Assembly (NCBI GenBank): GCA_036346395.1
Contig: CM070603.1
Coordinates: 54,604,868 to 54,668,867 of the forward strand
Direction of reading: 5' to 3'
DNA length: 64,000 nt
Source of the DNA: Hsuehochloa calcarea
Lineage: Eukaryota; Streptophyta; Magnoliopsida; Poales; Poaceae
Shown here in pieces: positions 9,868-22,271 of the stretch. The notes beneath the pieces are model-generated. The model was not told where the DNA came from, made no database searches, and saw only the letters and a program-made list of their open reading frames with translations. Within the stretch, counting starts at the first letter, position 1. Each line of letters opens with the position of its first letter. Made by a program: the position numbers and the translations under genes.

Positions 9868-12800
9868 AGCTATGTTGGACCCGGATTTTCTAATCCTGAA
9901 TCCTTTATGGATACACTGTGTTATTCCCTGTATCAGTAGATAGCACTCACAGATACATCACTGAATCATTTCAAACATGACGTAAAACCATATCATTCAT
10001 TAATTTAACACATCAGAGTTTATATACACCGCTTCAGGCCAAGTTTTACAATAAGAGCCGAACAGGTCAAACAATTACATCACAAAGTAGCGGAAGCGAC
10101 AACGGAAGCAAAAAGGGTGATGGGACATCTTTCCACGGGCAAGCGACTGGGGAAACCTGTGTACGTCCGATATTACCCAAAAACTCAGATAATATAGGAT
10201 GCACATAAGTACCGGCGGAGTCAGCTAGACTGAGGCGAGACTTAGAACGGCTAAAGACTAAACTACGCTTCAAAAACTCATGGGTCTTCAGACATCTGGT
10301 TCCTCGTAGTAGTCGAAAGCTTCATGATTTCTTGCTTTTGAGGGTTTAGGGGAAAGAGCGAGGATGAACACAACTTCCGTGCTCACGAGCCAACACACAA
10401 TATGCAATATATACCTGCAAGGCTTAACAAGGGTGGCTCGGGTTCTTTTATTTGCTTAAAGCAATTTTGTCAATTATCATAATACAAATTCCTATGACTT
10501 AGCATTTTGAACAAATTGCATTTTATTAAAGAGAGTAAGTGCAATATTTAAATAACAGTAGATGTTACCTCCACCTCATGCTTAATTTTGATAGTGGTTA
10601 CATCCATCGATTATCAACACTGGGTAAGACTACATAGAAAAAATCCAAAACAAGGGCTAGATGAGCCCGTCACATTTTTCAATCCACCCACAAAGGTTTT
10701 TGAAATAGAACTAACTCAAGTTAAGTTCCCATGTCCATCTTTGACCGTAGGCGCGGCTGTTTAAACAGTTTAGACTCTACATAGGTTGTGCACTGTACCC
10801 ACAAGAGATAATCATACTCATTACCCTACATGATTCCTTAGTCATGTAGTTGAGCGATCGTCACAGTAACTTTTCAAACTACCTTGCCCCTTCCGTCATC
10901 TCAGCCCTATGGCCAATCCCATAAGTTGTGCGGGATGTTTACCACAACAACCAGCGCAACTGGCCCCGCCACAACGACTAGCGCAGCTAGCAACTTCACC
11001 CTCCCTCGGTGTCCCTTTCAATCCAGCATACATCCTGCCACCTGCACACTTCCAAACACCAGTTGTGGGATGACATTCAGGGTTCAATAATTTTACTAAG
11101 CCAAGTTGCACTTTGTAGACTTGCGGTTGTACTTGTTTTACACAGGAGGTCATGACAAAATTAAGTCCTTAATCCATCTGGACGGTTCATACCATATTTC
11201 ACACATTCTCGTGCTACATCCGCACTCACCACTCTTTCCATCCGTCCAGATGTGGTACTAGCAAGTTGTTTAGGGTTTTAGGAAGAAAAACCAATGAACA
11301 CAACACGTCAGTCATTTACATCCAATGACTGCCCAAAACCACTTTCATAATTAAAAGATGATAAACATGATATTTATTATCCCGGTACTTAAACACGTCT
11401 CGCATGTCGCTTAAGTACAACCTATGCTAGTATTTACCACAAAATTACTAGGGTGACATGCAAATGATGGCTTCAATTTATCAAAGGATGGATAATACTT
11501 AATAAATCATCAAATGAGTGTTTAACTACCTTAAGCTTTAACATACATTTGATTACAGAATTAAAGCATGCAACTTTGATATTTTAAATAAATATAATTA
11601 GCATAAAATGTAGGCTCAAAATGATCAAAGTATTGACTCGCCTAGGTCAAGTTATCACGGCCTTGATCTTACTCAGGGCCTTCTCTGCCAGGGGTCTTGA
11701 ATTCTTGGTCTGCGTCTTTATCAGAATCTTGATCCTGCTTGAGTTGTTGCTCCTTCTGGACTCCGACTTCTAATTAAGCGAGAACAACAAATAAATTCAC
11801 AGAACTTCATAAGACCAAATACATTCAAAGAGCTTTAAGTAACTTTTGCGATTAACGAGCTTAAGGAAAAAGGTTTGGCGAGGCGGGGATGTTTGACAAA
11901 GTCGAACGTCCAGCTGAGTACACGAGGCAAAGGTAGAGATACTTTGCCGGGCGAAACAAGGGGGAATCAAAGTCGAAGGAACTTGTGTGGGGATACTCCA
12001 CTTCAGATTTGGAAGATGGCAATATATTACCGATCGGGTAACAACACAGTTTGACCTAATTTTAAAGACAAGAGCTTCTTTAAAATAAGGAATACTATTT
12101 ACTGAGGGTTAACCAAAATATATTTGGGTGCGAGTTGACAAGTGAAGGGCAATATTAAAATTGATGATCACAGAGGGGGTCCAAGAATTACCGCAGTTCT
12201 TTCCTGCAGTTGCCTGGAAATGGTGGTAATATTAATTATTATTAAATACCACTGGTGGTTTAAAGACCAGATAGAAGGATAGAAGAACATGCATTGATCT
12301 ACAAGATTAGGGTACTGGATATTTTTGCCAGGCTTAAAAGACGATAAAACATTTTGGCTTTGATGATTTTGGATCGGGGGTAAAAAGGAATGCGCTAAAG
12401 CGATATTTGGACCAAGGAACAAATGACAGGATTACATGATTAATATATAAGTTTTGAAAGCAAGATATTGAGATCAACGAGTTAATCCCGAATAGCTCCC
12501 TATAATATTTTTAGCAAACTGCAAATTAATTTCTTAAACCACGAAGTATTTTACAAAAAAGCAGGATAATTGAATAAATTAGTTTTAACAAATATTTGAC
12601 ATTATTGCAGAGGCGATTATGAAGGTCATTTGCATAACATCAATTTCCAAAGATTTTGCAAATTACGCTCTTAATCGACGACTCTCAAGTATTAGCGAAA
12701 TGGATAATTCTGTTAGCACTTGTCAATCGGCGAGTTAACTATTAACAACGGTTAATCGAATCATCGCAATTCACAACAAAAATCATAGAGAATAAACATT

Positions 12801-12929
12801 TATAATATTTTTGCCAATTTGGAAAACTGCTAAACCACTAAGGTTAACAAAAATAATACATGATCACCATACAACTTTCTTTGCCAATCACTCAACCACT
12901 GCTGCTGTTGCTCACTGCACAGGGGGCCA

Positions 12930-13843
12930 CAACACAGCCAGAGACAGAGAGAGAGGGGGAGGGAGAGGGGGGAGGGGAGCGCGCGGCGGGCGGTGGGGAT
13001 GGGCAAAACGGATCGCTAGGACAGGGAGGAGGCCAAGGGAGGCGGCGGCGTGGCTGGAGCGGCGCTGGAGAGGCGGTGGCGGCGAGTAGAGCTCACGGGC
13101 ACAGAGGCCACTGGCAGCAATGACGACCGGAGGGAGGAGATGGGGGAGGAGACGCGCACGGGCACCAGGGCAGCGCAAGGGAGCTCACCGTGTGGCTGGC
13201 GGGGGCGGGGAAGCGGTGGAGACGGCCGGCGAAGGGAGCCGAGCCAGGTCGGGGGAAGTGCACGGGGGCCGCGAGCTCTGCGGCGGGGAAGCCCGGCCGA
13301 CGGGCGGAGAAGGGTCGGGGCGAAGCTGCCGGCGACGGGATGAGACCGGAGGAGCACCAGAGTGGAGGAGAAGGCGGCGGCACCGGCGGCTTTGGCCGGT
13401 CTTCGCGCGCAGAAGGGGAGAGGAGGAACCTCTCGGCTTTTATAACCGGGAGAGAGCGCGCAGAGGCCGGCGGAGGCGGCAGGAGCGGTGGAGATGGGGA
13501 AGCCGGGCGCGCCGGGGGATGTGGAGTCGGCGGACGGGCGGGAGTCACACGGCTGGGCGCGGGCAGAGTGCAGCAGCGGCGCCGGATCTGGAGGAGGTGG
13601 GTGATGTCGGGGTGGGGCTCGGGCGAGCGGGAGTGCGGGCGCCGAAGCCGAAGAGAAGAGAGGGGAGGGGGCCCCGGGCAGAGATGCGGGTAAGCGGAAG
13701 AAGAAAAGGAGAGGGGAGAAGAGAAGCCGGGCCGGGCCGGGCCGGGCCGGGCGATGTGCCCGGGGGGGAGGGGATAAGGCGGGGGCTTGGTCAGGGGATT
13801 GGGCCGGGGGGCGGTGGGCCGGGGTATGGGAAAAATCCAGCCA
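12930..13843. other. CpG-dense, GC-rich block inside the outer LTR
   Basis: Roughly 900 bp of very GC-rich, low-complexity sequence with long overlapping open frames on both strands, up to about 290 codons at 13016-13888. The frames are dominated by P/A/R or G/R/E codons and match no family I know. A CCGGG pentamer is repeated five times near 13727-13751. The open frames are probably a by-product of composition. Confidence 0.6.
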
Positions 13844-14757
13844 GGCTGTGTGAGACCCCGATTTATCAGGCTTGTAATGCTTAACCATCCACTCGGTTCT
13901 AGCATCACAAATAAAATAACCCGGGACTCAAGACATGTTTACTTCCCAGAAATGCAGTATACACACCTCTTTACAAAAAGTCATGCATCAATTCCATTCA
14001 TTCACATAGAATCGAAGCACAACAATAAACCAGAAGTTAACATAAATAACGGATAGTTATTACAAAAGAGAGGCCAACCGGCCAAAAGCATACAAATAAT
14101 TTAAACAGCGGAAGCGAAATACCATAAGATGGCGATAAACAAAAGAGTCAATAAGTGTGCCTATACCCACAAGGCAACAGACCGGACCGCCAAGCTAGTC
14201 GTCGAACCCGTAACACATTTCACAAAAGTGAGGTTCTTGGGGCTCACTTTCCTCATCTGCAACAATAATTAAGCAAAGCAAATGAGTACAAAAATTGTAC
14301 TCCGCAAGACTTACGTGTAGAATAACAGACCTATACATATGTTACATGCAAGCTTATTTAAGTGGAGGCTGTATGTTTCATTTTCAGCACAAAGCAATCT
14401 TTATTTGCAATAATGTAATACATTTGAAAGCAAGTTGGCGAATCTGTTTTTAATGTTCAAATAGCAGATGACAACAGTAATAACAATAGATAGATGACAA
14501 CAACAATCCTGGAAGTGACTAAACCCATAGTCACCACAACAATAACATGAATTACGCATTCATGCCAACCATGTCAAATTTTAATAAAAATGTTGTAGTT
14601 TAACTCTTGCAAAACCTAACCAAGCGTGTCCATAACCTAGGACGAGGCTGTTCGAATAGTTTTATCCCTGTAGGGGTGTACCAATATACCCACACGCCAG
14701 ACCGCCTTTTTGCCAAGCTTGTTGAGGATTAAAATATTCATATATTACCTTAATATA

Positions 14758-15450
14758 TGATAAAGACCATACGTCTTCGTGGTCGTAACTTCTAAGACCA
14801 TCGACCTAACTGGTCGTAGGTACTACAGAAGTTATATAACTAATACCCTGGTCGGACAAAGTCCCAAACCTAGTCCACGACCAGGTAAGTGCTCGTAAAG
14901 CTATGAACAGGCGTCTAGGTCGAGTCTCCGACCACGCCACTCACTATGTGATGAATGAACCACGTGTTTCATATTCCGCATAATGCATCACTGTCTCGGT
15001 TGATGATTTAACGTCTCCTAAATCATTAACCGCATAGCGGTTGACACCTTCACCAACTGTCTCTGCAGTTGGTGGAATCGTCAAACTGCCGCCTCTTTCC
15101 GACCAGACACGTCGCTCCCCAACGGGTGTCTCCTCATGAGATAACTGCCACCGCTTCACCAAGTATTTAAGGAGGACCATAGAAGGCCGGAGAAGAGGAC
15201 GACACACGGGGTACAGAACAACAGCACAAGCAGAAGACATAGCAAAGTGTTGTATTTTTAGATACTCTCAGTGTTTGTAATCGTGAGTTCATAGCAATAA
15301 AGAGCAAGTCAGATCCACTCCCAGGAGTCACGCATATTTTTCCTCTTTTCATTTATATATTCATAAGATCGGCGATTTGATCGTCGACAAAGCTATTAAG
15401 CACACTTCCTTAGGTATGCTGGCACGGCTAAGTCCTACGAGATATTTCCA
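14758..15450 (+). mobile_element. Possible third-level nested LTR
   Basis: This 693-bp stretch looks like a small LTR. It begins TGATAAAGACC and ends TTTCCA, with flanks atata and atatt (one mismatch). Inside are a TATA-like TATTTAAG near 15162 and an AATAAA near 15296, the layout of an LTR promoter and poly(A) signal on plus. The ends are minimal, so the boundaries are uncertain. Confidence 0.35.
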
Positions 15451-15849
15451 ATATTATGCATTAACTGCGAGCCGCCCGTATGGATAGAAACACATACGTT
15501 GTGTCGGAGTCATCGTAAAGCCTCGGTCAACTACCCATCGCGGGTAAAGCCTTGGACAACTACGATGCCCCTCGAGGTGGAGAACCTACCCGGAATCTCC
15601 ACCACCGCACACCCAACACAATAACACAAATCATTTTTTACACCACACACACAACACCCTCCTGCGACTCGGAGATAACACACGCCAAAGTACTCAGTCA
15701 AGAGAGGTCCCATATCCCTCTCGCGTAGTTAGCACGCAAAATTGCTTGGAGAGTGTGACACAAGATGTTCGGTCCTTGTTGACTTAGGCAAGACATCCAC
15801 AAACCCAATAACCCATCATCCAACCACTTGCTCAAGCGGCTCACAAACC

Positions 15850-16220
15850 CCACCGTTGATGGAAACGTTCGGACGGTCCGAACGTTCCAATAGATGTGGG
15901 CCGTTAATCTAGGGATGGACGGCTCACAACGAAGGAACCTTCGACCGGTCCGAACGTTCACTCGAACCTGAGCCGTAAATCTAAAATCCGATGGCCCACG
16001 CGCGCAGAGCACAGCGCGCGCATGGCTCAAACGTTCACCGTTGGATTTGGATCCAACGGTCCATGTGGATCAAGACGTTCGGATGGTCCGAACGCTCACT
16101 CGAATCTGATCCGTTGATCTAAAATCCTACGGTACACATGGATCGCCGAGTTCGGATGGTCCGAACGTTCACACGATCGTGGGCCGTTGATCTAAGGATC
16201 GACGGTCCACAGCGAACCAC
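15850..16220. repeat. Array of ~75-bp units with a GTTCGGAnGGTCCGAAC palindrome
   Basis: About five diverged units, each with a near-perfect inverted repeat of the form aacgttcggacggtccgaac followed by a conserved tail like ccgttgatctaa. Found inside the nested solo LTR. Confidence 0.8.
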
Positions 16221-17094
16221 GTTCAAAAAGCTCGCACCCAGTTCAACCGACAAAACTCGACAGCGAAAGGAGGCTCACCGCCGGCGACTCTGGTCACGGC
16301 AGCGTGAGCTAAGGCCCAAAATGGGTCCGCAATAGCTTTGCGCACACAATGGGACCATTCATTGCGGCTGCGGCGGTCTTGAACGCCGACAAGCCGGAGT
16401 TTACAGAGGTGACAAAAATGGCCGAAAAATGAAAAATGCAAAGAAGCTCCGCTACGGTCCAAGTAAGCTAGTGCCAAGCAACTAGTGACTAATGTGGAGT
16501 TACCTGAGCACGAAAAAAACACAGAGGAGGTTGGAGCTGCTCCGATAACGAAAGGAGGTGCTTTCGGCCGAAAATAGGGATTCTCCAATTCAGCCAAGCC
16601 CTAAGGAAGATAAATGAAATTGAGTGAGGGTTAATCTCAATAGAATCAAGAAGGAGCAGAGGGAGCAAGAAGTGGAGAGAGAGAGCCACTGTTGTACCGC
16701 CTTCACCGTAAGCTCGAAGCTCGACAATGGCGGCCGAAATAGTTTCGGATGAATGCAGCTCAACAAACACTGAAGTGCTAGCTAGAGTTGCGGAAATGCT
16801 AAAGGAAGCCAAAGGGGAAGTAATGGAGCTTAAATAGCTGAGAAGGCAGAGGGCAACGGTAAAATTTCTCCTCGGGTCAACACTGCCATGAGAGCACTTG
16901 AGAGCGACGGGAGCAGTTGAGCAATGGACTTTTGAGGGCGGTGCACGACAGGCATTTAATGCGAGCAGAGAGAGCCGTTTAAAGGTGGTCATCGAGGTGA
17001 CCCAATGCTGCTCCAGTTCTGCGCACGCCATGACTTTGACTCAACCGCACGCTTGCTCAGACTCGAGGAAGGAGACGACGCGGCCGCCGTTGGA

Positions 17095-17290
17095 TTGAAA
17101 TCGGACGGTTCCAATGAACGGGACGATTGGAACGGTCTGAACGTTCACTTCAATCCAGGCCGTTGATCTAAGATCCAACGACTCTCGTTGATCTAAGATC
17201 CAACGACTCTCGTTGATCGAAACGTTCGGATGGTCCAAACGTTCACACGCACATGAGTCGTTGATCTCGGATCCAACGATCCGCGATGCT
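17095..17290. repeat. Second cluster of the same palindromic unit
   Basis: Same unit type as at 15850-16220, including gttgatctaagatccaacga repeated twice in direct tandem and aacgttcggatggtcc. It is separated from the first cluster by about 870 bp of unrelated sequence within the same LTR. Confidence 0.75.
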
Positions 17291-18233
17291 CGCGCCCGAG
17301 CGACCGCGCCGGGTGCAGTTAGTTGATTGAACCAAGTCACTTGGCTCGAGCCTGAGTCTGACTCGGGCCGAAGGAATAGTGAAAACCAGCTAGGGTTTGA
17401 ATTAAACAGCTGATTTTTTGAGGATTTGCTTAAGGTAGCAAACAAGCTCTAAAAATCATAAAATTTTAACTAGAGGTTGCTGACTTAAGGATTAACCTTA
17501 CATAAAATATCCAGAGATTTTCATGCACTGCATTCTTCTCCAAAAATTCCAGGAGGTTGGAGTTAGGGTTTGAACAAGCTTTGACTGGGTTTGACTTGCC
17601 TCCAAATTATCAAATAATTTCTAAAAATCATGAAATAATTCAGAGGTGATACCAAGCCTCCCTAGAACTCGGAAAAAAAATATTCACAGAGGTTTGGCAC
17701 AAGATTTTTACCAAGGAGGTTTTTGATTGGAGTCAATGGAGGATTTTGATTTTGATTTTTCCAGAATCCCTGTACAAGAATCATGGAACATATCAAAAAT
17801 ATCCAGGTGTGAGAAAAGTTTTAATTTCTCCTTATTTTTATACATTTGAAACACAAATCCACATTTGGGATGTTACAGGCCGGCTAAGTGGAGAAATGGG
17901 CCGGCCTAGAATAAAAAAACTAGGGCTGGCCCAAGAAGAACAGAGTGGGTCCAAAATTTGAATATGGAAAATGAGAGAAGGTTTGAAACACAAACCCGAG
18001 CCTAGAGGGAGGCTAGGAATTTTTAAAAATAAAGCCAATTTGAAAATTTGGATGAAAAATCAGAAACCAAGGTAGTTACTATTTGCCATCCGAAAACGGG
18101 ACGTTACAAGCTATGGTACGTATACAGCGTACTCAGATGTTTGTTTATCTGCCAAGAAAGCAGCAGCTACGTACTTATGCAATGGAAGCAGACGAATAAT
18201 GGCATCGAAGCCTGTATCTGTTTCTCTGACGTG

Positions 18234-18503
18234 CAAGGTTTTTGTAACCGGGGAAAAAATTTACCGGGGTGGCCGGTAAAGCTGGTTTGGCCGAAAATCG
18301 AAAAATATTGGCTAATTTTTATTTGAATTTTTCAAATTTGAATTTTTCTAAAAAAAATCAAATTAGAACAAAACTTAAGCAAATTTAATTTTTTTAATAT
18401 AAAATTTATCCAAACCGAAATTTTCGAGGCCGGTTTGTGCTTCTACCGAGGGTGGCCGGTAGAACCGGTATATCCGATTTTTCGACTGAAAAAAAAATCC
18501 CTG
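18234..18503. mobile_element. Non-autonomous hAT MITE
   Basis: A 270-bp element flanked by perfect 8-bp duplications ctgacgtg (18226-18233 and 18504-18511). It starts CAAGGTTTTTGTAACCG and ends AAAAATCCCTG, so the termini are CARGG-type inverted repeats. Subterminal ACCGG motifs lie near both ends. An 8-bp TSD and CAGGG-like ends are diagnostic of the hAT superfamily. There is no coding capacity. Confidence 0.85.
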
Positions 18504-18511
18504 CTGACGTG

Positions 18512-18981
18512 CAGAGAATTCAGTAGCAATTGATGCAAAATATCAGTGATATTTATCTATCTCCACACAAGTCAAGACTCAATGCTTTAATCTTGCTCTG
18601 TCTAGAGAGAGTAACTGCATATAACTATAGCGCTTTCCACAGGGGGGCAAGAATTGACAGTCCCCTCCCCTTCATTATACATTGCCTCATGACAGCAACT
18701 GTTCAGGAGTACATATTACAGGTACTGAATACTCATACCACATGAATACATAAACCTTTAATTTCTTGCAAGAAAGAAACAAATGATGCCTCTCAAATAT
18801 AATTAATGGGAAAAAAATAAAAGAGAAAGAAACAAGACAAATAATGGGGTCCTGTCCTTATTCCTCTTCCCTTAGCGGTGGTCCCTCGGTTGCTGGCGTC
18901 CATCCTTTGGCCAAGTGCAGCATCGCATCTCATCTCAATTATCTTCGCATCGCACACACTACTTCTTCAGTTCTTCCTGCC
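18512..18981. other. Upstream region of the metallothionein gene
   Basis: No gene recognised. The right part should hold the promoter. Repeated catc/cgcatc motifs at 18920-18960 are noted without an assigned function. Confidence 0.5.
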
Positions 18982-18989
18982 TATAAATA
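18982..18989 (+). promoter_or_regulatory. TATA box of metallothionein gene
   Basis: TATAAATA about 100 bp before the ATG at 19087, in a GC-mixed context typical of highly expressed plant genes. Confidence 0.75.
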
Positions 18990-19086
18990 GCCCTGACTGC
19001 CTTGGCATTGCTCCTCAGGCCAGCAAGAAGCAAGAGCACAAGAAGCTACTAGCCTGCTTATTCGATCCAAAGCCAGAGGAAGGAAG

Positions 19087-19643
19087 ATGTCGTGTTGCGG
19101 AGGAAACTGCGGCTGCGGCTCGAGCTGCAAGTGCGGCAGCGGATGCAATGGGTACTTGTCTTAATTTCAGTCGGAGCTACCGTTCATTCAACTATATATA
19201 TACATATACACTCCATTTGACATATTAATTATGTCACGAGTCTGAACTAGGAAAGACTGAAACTTACAGTAACTACGCTTAATCATGTGCAAATCAACCA
19301 ATGAATTAATTAAACCGTTGCATGCCTTAATTTGCTCATACGACGACAGATGCGGTGCCGGTATGTACCCTGATGCGGAGGCCACTGCCACCAAGACCAC
19401 CGTCTCCGTCCTTGTCGCTGCAACCCACAAGGCGTACGTGATTTTATTTTCTTCCTCGTCATGTTACTACAGCTAGTTTCATGCATCCTAGTGTTAATTG
19501 TTCTTGGCACTTAATTGGCATCATATATATATATGTGCAGGAGCTCTGGTGGATCCGAGACGGCGGCGGAGAACGGCGGCTGCGACTGCACCACCTGCAA
19601 GTGCGGCACCAGCTGCGGCTGCTCCTGCTGCAACTGCAACTAG
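19087..19643 (+). CDS. Type 2 metallothionein-like protein with cysteine-rich tail
   Basis: Complete three-exon gene: 19087-19151, 19350-19433, 19541-19643. It is 252 nt and encodes 83 residues. Plant metallothioneins are cytosolic chelators of Cu and Zn and scavenge oxidants. The N-terminal domain, MSCCGGNCGCGSSCKCGSGC then NGCG, matches the type 2 signature with CC, CxC and CxxC clusters and eight cysteines. A cysteine-free spacer of about 40 residues follows (MYPDAEATATKTTVSVLV...). The C-terminal domain reads CDCTTCKCGTSCGCSCCNCN, with nine cysteines. Ordinary type 2 proteins have about six there and end CNPCNCGK. In total 17 cysteines are seen instead of the usual 14. Splice phases agree and introns are GT-AG. 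The start is the first ATG after the TATA box. The spacer is short of the usual MGVAPEKG motif, so this may be a distinct grass subgroup. Confidence 0.92.
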
Positions 19644-19796
19644 ATCCAAGCTGCCCGCAGCTGCCTAAAATTAATTAATCACTACTATGTAATGCAACTA
19701 GAAGGGCTCAAGGCCTTTGCATGCCCTGCATCTGCAATCTGCATGCATGATGCAAGGGTCCTGCTTGGTGCCATGCATGCCCCCTCCCCTCCCCTC

Positions 19797-19802
19797 AATA
19801 AA
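19797..19802 (+). terminator. Poly(A) signal of metallothionein gene
   Basis: AATAAA, about 155 bp after the stop codon. CATGCATG-type motifs occur just before it in the 3' UTR. Confidence 0.65.
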
Positions 19803-20663
19803 TCCCCGTGATTTACACTATATATGTCTTATCTGATGATCATCTTTTTGTCGGACTTTATATACCTACAACCGATCGAGCTATATATTCCACGACCATC
19901 TTAATTGGTGCTACTTCTGTGCATCTTTGAGATGCAGATCGAAGAGCGTGCAATTTGAACAGCACCTAGCTAGTCCTGCTTCAGACTAAACTGCTTGAGA
20001 AAGCTGACTGAAGTTGCAAGACTTGCAGTTACTGTCATATATACATAGTGCCATCAACTGACAAAGACGAAGGATATATTATTATCTTATTAAAACAAAC
20101 AACTAAGTGTGCGCCATAACTGGTTAGGGGCACGACATCATTGGTGACGGCAAGATTCCTTATATCGTTAGACAACAATTAAAATAGATATACCAATATC
20201 AGTGAAGATGAGAGATCGCTGCGGTTAGTAAAAAAGCCACAATGTTGAGTTGGTCAATGTCAAAGAAGAAGAGCGACCCACATGATAGAAGAGGACATCG
20301 ATCACGTGTAACATTATGCATATGTATGTATATGTATATGCGTGTATCTGCACGAATAGAAACACATACGTACAGAAGCAGAGGAGCAAAGCTCGAGTAG
20401 AGATGGAGCAGCCATAGGGAATAGGCTTGGGGCCACCAAAGAGAGGTGTCCCCGATAGAGATCGTCGACGTTTGCATGTGTATGCATGTTTAATATCACA
20501 ACGGTCAACATTAAACAATAATTAGACATGAGTAGAATATAACTATATGGTAGAATATTGCATTGGAAGGGGGAATATTTGAAAGGGATTAATCAATAAT
20601 TGGGTTTGTTGTTGGAGGTTGAAGAAGAAAAACTGTACCGACGAGAAGATATAGAAGACATAC
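19803..20663. other. Intergenic DNA, nothing recognised
   Basis: No coding or RNA gene is seen. A degenerate TATG/TATA run lies around 20320-20345. Confidence 0.5.
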
Positions 20664-22271
20664 TGTTGGACCGTAAAGGCGACTAGAGGGGGGTGAATAG
20701 GAGCACGCTCACTTTTTCACAAATTATGAACTCAATACAATTTCACTCCAGTAGCTATTAGAAAGCTATGAAGATCAATATACCAAGACAAATGAAGAAG
20801 ACTAGTATTGAATCCAATTAAACCCCAAGCAATGCGACAAAATCGCAAGAATCAAAGCAACACAAGATCTTGGCGGTCGACCAGATCGAACGTTTGACCG
20901 ATTGTCGGCGGTCGGACCATTGTTATATCAAGGTCGGACCGCTCCAAATCGGCCGGACCGTGGTGACGGGCGGCGGACCGCATCCTGAACCGATCAAACA
21001 AGAAATCACCACGACGGTTGCAATTAGGTCTAACTTTGATTCTCAACTCCAAACTTCACGAAACTTTGCACACACCTTCTCTATGCTATTGAGGACCTAT
21101 TCCAATCGAATATTATGATAATTCTTGAACGATCTTGAGCAATTGTCAATTGATTAACAAGGTCTAAAACCGCAAGAACGAAAACTTGATCCTAGTGCTT
21201 GTTCGTGAGTGATTGATGATCAAGATGATGCTAGATAGATTCACACATATCACAGCAAGCTAATTCACGGAAAGAATCAATCACAAACTCATGGATCAAA
21301 GAAAGCCCTAAAAACACGAAATTGAAAGCAAGAACGAAAGAGACTTATCTCAAGCAAACCTTGCATAGATTGATTTCGTGATTGATGCTCGGATTACATC
21401 CACACCATCATGGATCAAGAGACAATCAAGGATCACGAAATTCACCACAAACCATCAAGAGCCCTAGCCTCCACCTCAACTCCCCTAAAGACAATTAGGT
21501 TTTGAAACATAAAAGGCGAGAGAGAAAGGTGCGAAACCACCACCTCCTCCTATTTATAGCGGAGGCCTAGACTCCTAGGGTTTGACTCCATTGGGCCCCA
21601 AGGCCCACTAACAAACGGGTCACACACGCACGCTCGCAAAGCGCCGTCTTTAACCTTGACCTAAACCGCTCACCATGCGCCATGGATTCGCTAATAGGTC
21701 ACCCTTGTCCATCTTGTGTCACGCTTGAGTCGTTGACTCACCCGCATCGCCGATCGCTCGACCTCAACTCTCCAAGTCTAGTCCCGATTCTCCTCGCCTG
21801 GACCGTCGCTGACCACCAAGCTACCGCACAACCACGCATAAGCAAACACGATTCGGGAACAAGTTTTCACAACTTGACCCATGTTAGTCAAAACATGCAT
21901 CATGCAAATCATATGCCATGAAACCAATGACTTTGACCTAACAAAACAACATCGCCACGGTTGGCCGACGCTCAAGTAGAAACCGGTCGACCGCCAAGGT
22001 GAGCACGGACTCGTGAGCCGGCCGACCGACTTTGGGACTTAGCCAATTTCAACCCCAAAATCCAAACCTTCTCGAAACTTTAAACCAATAGAACTTTTTA
22101 TCGAGACCCAAAAATTATGAGACCAAGTGCATTGAGATCCTCTGCCTACAACACCTATTTTGGCCCACTTGTTTGACCACTTTGGTCAGCCGTCCGATCG
22201 TTCATAGGCCCCCGACCGATTTGGGACCGGCCGGATCTGCAAGGGCGGGCGGACCGCCTGTCGAAGAAGCT
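20664..22271 (-). mobile_element. Copia SIRE/Maximus-like LTR fragment
   Basis: The plus strand opens TGTTGGACCGTAAAGG then CGACTAGAGGGGGGTGAATA. This is the complement of the CTATTCACCCCCCTCTAGTCG tail typical of grass SIRE/Maximus LTRs, and it matches the end of the LTR at 60531-63071 on the opposite strand. Palindromic CGGTCGGACC-like motifs recur at 20870-20990 and 22180-22260. The far end is not an LTR end; it runs into the duplicated block at 22272. No PBS or internal domain is seen. Confidence 0.65.

Larger units (their letters stand above)
13849..17877 (-). mobile_element. Nested solo LTR, second family
   Basis: A second solo LTR of about 4.0 kb inserted in the first. Read on plus it opens TGTGAGACCCCGATTTATC at 13849 and closes ACATTTGGGATGTTACA at 17877. 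The flanks are ggctg (13844-13848) and ggccg (17878-17882), a 5-bp duplication with one C-to-T difference. Joining the outer sequence across it restores a GC-rich GGCCGG context on both sides. The orientation is minus, from comparison with the outer LTR. No coding domain is present. It carries arrays of palindromic repeats and possibly a third nested LTR. Confidence 0.8.
9873..18108 (-). mobile_element. Solo LTR (gypsy, Tekay/Del-like), interrupted
   Basis: A single LTR of about 4.2 kb, read on the minus strand, split by a second LTR at 13849-17877. Read on plus it opens TGTTGGACCCGGATTTTC at 9873 and closes CGAAAACGGGACGTTACA at 18108, so it has TG...CA ends. It is flanked by identical 5-bp duplications agcta at 9868-9872 and 18109-18113. 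There is no PBS, polypurine tract, second LTR or pol, so it is a solo LTR left by LTR-LTR recombination. A 5'-truncated copy of the same family, in opposite orientation, is at 55.1-57.1 kb. The family assignment is from the LTR length and terminal sequence. Confidence 0.85.

Noticed and set aside
13016..13908. Long overlapping ORFs of 250-290 codons on both strands
   Set aside because: They lie in a GC-rich low-complexity block of an LTR, are open on both strands at once, and have biased composition without any recognisable domain. Stops are rare simply because of base composition.
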